Of a stretch of 10,243 nt of DNA, positions 7,118-10,243 are shown one piece after another. How positions within the stretch are numbered: position 1 is the stretch's first letter; each line of letters begins with the position of its first letter. Position numbers and translations under genes: made by a program. Under the pieces are notes generated by a model. That model saw nothing but the letters and a program-made list of their open reading frames with translations, was not told where the DNA came from and made no database searches. Source of the stretch: Nitrospirae bacterium RBG_13_39_12 (GTDB lineage Bacteria; Nitrospirota; Thermodesulfovibrionia; Thermodesulfovibrionales; SM23-35); assembly GCA_001805125.1 (NCBI GenBank), contig MHEF01000108.1, positions 5,524 to 15,766 on the forward strand, read 5' to 3'.

Positions 7118-8307
7118 TAAAGTTCCATCCCCTTGATTCTGGCAACATGCTGGACATCCTTATCGCCCCGTCCTGAAAGATTTATTATCATGACTTTTTC
7201 ATTCGAGAGTTCAGGAGCAAGTTTTAACACTTCTGCAATTGCATGAGCAGATTCAAGTGCAGGTATAATCCCCTCTATCTTTGACAAAAGCTCAAATGCA
7301 GAAAGTGCCTCAACGTCAGTTGCATATGTATACTTAACACGTCCTGTATCTCTCAGAAACGGATGTTCAGGCCCTATTGAAGCATAATCCAGACCTGCCG
7401 AGACCGAATGTGTTCCGAGGACATTTCCATCACTATCCTGGAGAAGATAACTCTTACATCCCTGGAATACACCAATAGAGCCTCCTGCAAACCTTGCAGC
7501 ATGCTCTCCGGTTTCTATGCCCTTTCCACCTGCTTCAACCCCGATCATCTTTACATCTTCATTAAGAAATTCATAGAAAAGCCCCATAGCATTACTTCCA
7601 CCTCCAACACAGGCTACAAGATAATCAGGGAGTCTTCCTTCTGCATCTAATATCTGCCTTTTTGCCTCTTTACCTATAACTGATTGAAAATCCCTGACCA
7701 TAACAGGAAATGGGTGCGGACCGAATACCGTGCCCAGAACATAATGTGTATCCCTTACATTCGTAGTCCAGTCGCGCAATGCTTCATTAATTGCATCCTT
7801 TAAAGTCCTCGAGCCTGTTGGCACTTCTGTAACTTTTGCACCAAGCAGTTTCATCCTGAAGACATTCAAAGCCTGCCTTTCCATATCCTCGGTGCCCATA
7901 TATATTTCACAGTCAAGTCCCAGAAGCGCTGCCCCAGTTGCAGTAGCAACACCATGCTGTCCAGCGCCTGTTTCTGCAATTACTCTCCTTTTCCCCATAT
8001 GTTCGGCAAGCAAAACCTGTCCAACAGCATTGTTTATTTTGTGGGCACCGGTATGTGCAAGGTCTTCACGCTTCAGGTATATTTTTGCTCCACCGAGATG
8101 TTTCGTAAGGCGTTTGGCGAAATAAAGTGGAGTGGGTCTGCCTATGTATGTCTCCTGAAGATGCCTGAGTTCCTTTTGACTTTCTTTATCCTTTTTAAAA
8201 TGGAAGAACGCCTCTTCAAGTTCTATCAACGCAGGCATAAGGGTTTCAGGAACAAACCTGCCACCGTAAATACCAAAGTAACCCTTTCTGTCAGGTAATT
8301 TTTTAAT
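7117..8307 (-). CDS. trpB: Tryptophan synthase beta subunit, probable ATT (AUU) start
   Basis: TrpB condenses indole with serine using pyridoxal phosphate. Numbered from the ATT at 8307-8305, the PLP lysine is K90 in AHKINNA, the catalytic glutamate is E112 in AETGAGQHG, the phosphate loop GGGSN is at 235-239, and NLSGRGDKD is near the C-terminus. These sit a constant three residues beyond E. coli K87, E109 and G232, and the total of 396 is the normal length. The first ATG (8238) would begin at MPALIELEE and lose the conserved block KKLPDRKGYF, GIYGGRFVPETL. Codon-by-codon reading upstream shows no NTG codon before an in-frame TAG (8319-8317). AGGAGG at 8313-8318 is five bases before the ATT. 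I therefore infer AUU initiation; the alternative is a base error or start-codon mutation. It is the first gene of the operon and overlaps trpA as TAATG. Confidence 0.9.
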   Translation of the reverse strand: MKKLPDRKGYFGIYGGRFVPETLMPALIELEEAFFHFKKDKESQKELRHLQETYIGRPTPLYFAKRLTKHLGGAKIYLKREDLAHTGAHKINNAVGQVLLAEHMGKRRVIAETGAGQHGVATATGAALLGLDCEIYMGTEDMERQALNVFRMKLLGAKVTEVPTGSRTLKDAINEALRDWTTNVRDTHYVLGTVFGPHPFPVMVRDFQSVIGKEAKRQILDAEGRLPDYLVACVGGGSNAMGLFYEFLNEDVKMIGVEAGGKGIETGEHAARFAGGSIGVFQGCKSYLLQDSDGNVLGTHSVSAGLDYASIGPEHPFLRDTGRVKYTYATDVEALSAFELLSKIEGIIPALESAHAIAEVLKLAPELSNEKVMIINLSGRGDKDVQHVARIKGMEL

Positions 8308-8312
8308 AATAT

Positions 8313-8318
8313 CCTCCT
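8313..8318 (-). promoter_or_regulatory. Shine-Dalgarno that decides the trpB start
   Basis: A perfect AGGAGG on the minus strand. It is five bases from the ATT at 8307-8305 but 74 bases from the first ATG (8238), so it can only serve initiation at the N-terminal ATT. Its own A and first G belong to the in-frame TAG that closes the frame upstream. Confidence 0.85.
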
Positions 8319-8335
8319 ATAGCGCTAAAAAAAGT

Positions 8336-8341
8336 ATTATA
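8336..8341 (-). promoter_or_regulatory. Probable -10 element of the trpB operon promoter
   Basis: A perfect TATAAT on the minus strand, about 29 bases before the ATT start. Transcription would begin near 8329 and leave a leader of only about 20 bases, too short for a trp leader peptide, attenuator or T-box. The -35 region at 16-19 bases spacing (TGTAAT or neighbours) is a poor match to TTGACA, so an activator or another sigma factor may be involved. Confidence 0.45.
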
Positions 8342-8463
8342 GCCCATATTCTGTAAATATTACACACCATAAAGTCACCCGCAACATCACTCAATATACA
8401 AATATTCTAATTTTTTTATCCGGATTATTTGTACGTGCGATTGAATAAATTCCTTAATTTTTC

Positions 8464-8492
8464 TTGACATACAGGAATGAGTTCTGTACTTT
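8464..8492 (+). promoter_or_regulatory. Candidate sigma-70 promoter for the TPR/barrel-fecR unit
   Basis: A perfect -35 TTGACA (8464-8469), a 17-base spacer, then TACTTT (8487-8492), which keeps the key A2 and T6 of TATAAT; TATAAA at 8492-8497 is an alternative at wider spacing. Transcription would begin near 8500, some 30-40 bases before the coding frame. Confidence 0.55.
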
Positions 8493-8541
8493 ATAAAGCA
8501 AGATAAATATCTAATAGACAATATGTAAAATGGACATATAA

Positions 8542-9846
8542 ATTGGGATAGCGACTTTTCTCTTAATCTTATTTTTAATCTTTCCTTCAGGTATTTGTGC
8601 AGAGAACCTGTCTGAATTTGAATTACTCATGACGAAGGGCACACTCGCTCTTGACCAGAAAGAATATTCTGAAGCTGCCGATGATTTTGCTGCTGCCTTG
8701 AAAGAAAAACCTGATGACCCCTCTGCCAACCTTTATCTCGGCATTGCTCTTTGTAATTCCGGAAATGATCAGGAAGGGGAAAAACTTTTAAAGAAGGCCC
8801 TGAAGCTCGATCCCATTTCTCCAAGGACAAATCTTGAACTTGGCATTCTTTACTACAAAAGGGGACTCCATGAAGAGGCAATGGATTTTTTCGAAACAGC
8901 AAACAAGCTTTCACCCGGGACTGAGCTATCAGAAATAGCTAAGGACTATATCAGAGATATACAGGAAAAAGAGGAACAGATAGTACTGAAATACTGGTCA
9001 ATAAGTTTTTCAGCCGGAGCCCAATACGACAGCAATGTTATACTGGAACCTTCTGACGGGACATTACCAGAGGGAATATCGAGAAAATCCGACTGGAGGG
9101 GAGTCATATATATTGATGGCAAATATATGCCTGCTGTTACAGAAAATTTATTTATCGGTCCAACATACTCATTCTACCAGAGTATTCATAAAGAGCTTGA
9201 TGATTTCAATGTCCAACAGCACCTTCCAGGCATTATATTAAATTACACTGTAAGTAAACCTCTCTCTTTCAGAGCTCTTTATACATTCGAATACACAACC
9301 GTCGGAAAAGAAGAATATCTTTCTTCGCATAGCATATCTCCAACGATTACCATAGCTGAGAGAAAAGGGTTTTTTACAACCATACAATATAACTACCAGA
9401 GTAAAGACTTCAAAAATTCACCGCTCTTTGAGAACAATTCCGAGCGGGACGGATCAAATAATCTCCTAAGGATAACTCAGTATATACCTGTAAGCAGGAC
9501 TGCTGCATTAAGTTTAAGTTACAGCTATGACAATGATTCCACAGATGAGGATTACTGGGCATACAGTGGACATACAGGTAATATAGATTTAAGACTGGAC
9601 TTAGGCAAAAAATGGTCAATAGATCTTTCGGGTGAGTACTATCAAAAGAATTATGATGCCGAATATCCGGGAACAGGTGAAAAGAGAGAAGACAAAACAG
9701 CAACATTCTCCTCCACACTGACAAAGACCTTTAGCTCAAACTTTGATGTGACAGTGGGATGGCAGTATGTTAAAAACAGATCAAATATAGATATCTTTGA
9801 ATATGAAAGAAATATTACGACATGTTTTTTGAGGATGAATTTATGA
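8542..9846 (+). CDS. Exported TPR plus outer-membrane beta-barrel protein; start unclear
   Basis: The frame is open from 8542 and gives 434 residues. Residues 2-20 are a hydrophobic export signal (IATFLLILFLIFPSG, probable cleavage ICA before EN). About 28-127 hold three tetratricopeptide repeats (for example LGIALCNSGNDQEGEKLLKK and LGILYYKRGLHEEAMDFFE). From about 151 to the end there are alternating amphipathic strands rich in aromatic and polar residues, starting WSISFSAGAQYDSNV, as in outer-membrane barrels of the TPR/Slam-like kind. Function is not known. The first ATG (8629) lies beyond the signal peptide, and no NTG codon exists between an in-frame TAA (8539-8541) and the end of the signal. 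An ATG at 8530 reads M-D-I-stop and then continues into the signal. Possible explanations are initiation at ATT 8542, a nonsense mutation, or a base error. The end overlaps fecR as ATGA. Confidence 0.8.
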   Translation: MGIATFLLILFLIFPSGICAENLSEFELLMTKGTLALDQKEYSEAADDFAAALKEKPDDPSANLYLGIALCNSGNDQEGEKLLKKALKLDPISPRTNLELGILYYKRGLHEEAMDFFETANKLSPGTELSEIAKDYIRDIQEKEEQIVLKYWSISFSAGAQYDSNVILEPSDGTLPEGISRKSDWRGVIYIDGKYMPAVTENLFIGPTYSFYQSIHKELDDFNVQQHLPGIILNYTVSKPLSFRALYTFEYTTVGKEEYLSSHSISPTITIAERKGFFTTIQYNYQSKDFKNSPLFENNSERDGSNNLLRITQYIPVSRTAALSLSYSYDNDSTDEDYWAYSGHTGNIDLRLDLGKKWSIDLSGEYYQKNYDAEYPGTGEKREDKTATFSSTLTKTFSSNFDVTVGWQYVKNRSNIDIFEYERNITTCFLRMNL

Positions 9847-10243
9847 TAAAAAGGATAAGTCTTGTAGTTATGCTGATAATCTTTTTGCCTATAACAGCTA
9901 CCGCTGAAGAGGTTGGCCTCTTAGTAGCCCTAAAAGGCAATGTAACAATCTTAAGGGATACTAAGACAATAGATGCTGTCCTTAAAGACAAGATTTTTCT
10001 CAAAGACACAATCGAGACAAAAAAGGAATCAAGGGCAAAAATGCTATTCAGAGATGACAGCATTCTGACACTTGCTGAAAACTCGAGGCTCAACGTTGAG
10101 GAATATTTATATTCGGTAGACAGAAAAAAAGGCAAGTCAATCTTAAACCTGATTGATGGGAAGCTCAGGTCACTTGTTGGTAAAAATGAATTTGAAGTTC
10201 GCACCCCGACATTGGCAGCAGCTGCAAGAGGTACATACTTTAT
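9843..10243 (+). CDS. Secreted FecR-domain protein, 3' end outside the window
   Basis: A start-complete but 3'-truncated gene, 133 residues visible. Residues 1-21 are a clear signal peptide (MIKRISLVVMLIIFLPITATA, cleaved before EE), so the protein acts in the periplasm or envelope. The remainder is a FecR-type domain (PF04773): KDKIFLKDTIETKKESRAKM, then FRDDSILTLAENSRL, GKLRSLVG and the ending FEVRTPTLAAAARGTYF, matching the family's TP-x-A-x-x-x-RGT signature. The start is firm: GAGGA at 9831-9835 is seven bases upstream, and the ATG overlaps the TPR/barrel stop as ATGA. In FecR proper the domain relays iron-siderophore signals; here, next to a TPR-barrel and without a visible sigma factor or TonB receptor, the role is more likely structural or sensory in the envelope and is unproven. 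Confidence 0.88.
   Translation, partial: MIKRISLVVMLIIFLPITATAEEVGLLVALKGNVTILRDTKTIDAVLKDKIFLKDTIETKKESRAKMLFRDDSILTLAENSRLNVEEYLYSVDRKKGKSILNLIDGKLRSLVGKNEFEVRTPTLAAAARGTYF

Larger units (their letters stand above)
8308..8541. other. Divergent intergenic region between trpB and the TPR/barrel gene
   Basis: About 230 AT-rich bases holding the leftward -10 (8336-8341), the rightward candidate promoter (8464-8492) and a short ATCCGGAT palindrome (8418-8425). I see no small gene, riboswitch, attenuator or strong hairpin here. Confidence 0.6.

Noticed and set aside
7408..8298. Several plus-strand frames opposite trpB
   Set aside because: All are shadows of a conserved enzyme with intact catalytic residues on the minus strand.
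8308..8341. A trp attenuator, leader peptide or T-box ahead of trpB
   Set aside because: The predicted leader is only about 20 bases with no Trp codons, no T-box motif and no competing hairpins.
8418..8425. ATCCGGAT palindrome as an operator
   Set aside because: Eight bases of symmetry in AT-rich DNA is expected by chance, it occurs once in the region, and it matches no site I recognise.
9815..10204. A minus-strand reading frame (129 codons) opposite fecR
   Set aside because: The plus strand here encodes a signal peptide and conserved FecR motifs; the antisense product is a serine/leucine-rich mirror of it.

Overview
This window looks like a chromosomal segment of a Gram-negative, LPS-bearing bacterium with a fairly low GC content. 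The evidence is an LptD outer-membrane translocon gene, a TPR plus beta-barrel protein, densely overlapping housekeeping genes, and signalling genes of the GAF/HD-GYP kind. Gene content and protein style fit Nitrospirota or a Desulfobacterota-like lineage, but that placement is a guess from reading alone.

Layout. At the left edge (1-215, + strand) is the C-terminal tail of an adenylylsulfate kinase-like (CysC) gene. It converges on, and overlaps by 11 bases, the end of a seven-gene minus-strand operon running from about 8307 down to 205: trpB, trpA, a GAF plus HD-GYP protein, a metallo-beta-lactamase-fold class II cyclic-nucleotide phosphodiesterase homologue, accD, folC and lptD. Every junction except MBL/accD (11 bases) is a 1- or 4-base stop/start overlap, so the seven genes are almost certainly one transcript with translational coupling. 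The operon joins the last step of tryptophan synthesis, malonyl-CoA synthesis, folate polyglutamylation and LPS export, with two predicted phosphodiesterases placed between trpA and accD. The order trpBA-accD-folC is a familiar bacterial arrangement; the two phosphodiesterases and lptD are the additions.

A divergent intergenic region (about 8308-8541) separates this operon from a plus-strand unit. That unit is an exported TPR plus beta-barrel protein followed, with an ATGA overlap, by a secreted FecR-domain protein cut by the window's right edge.

The most notable observations: (1) trpB has no ATG, GTG, TTG or CTG at its conserved N-terminus. An ideal AGGAGG Shine-Dalgarno is placed 5 bases before an ATT codon exactly where the family's start Met belongs, with an in-frame TAG just upstream, so AUU initiation (or a start-codon error) is indicated. 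(2) The divergent TPR/barrel gene has the same problem: its signal peptide is encoded in frame but preceded only by ATG-GAC-ATA-TAA-ATT. (3) folC carries two in-frame extra segments, each built on an imperfect inverted repeat, which account for its unusual length of 499 residues. (4) The HD-GYP/class II phosphodiesterase pair and the TPR-barrel/FecR pair are plausible signalling and envelope modules whose partners lie outside the window. No tRNA, rRNA, CRISPR array, insertion sequence or riboswitch was recognised.
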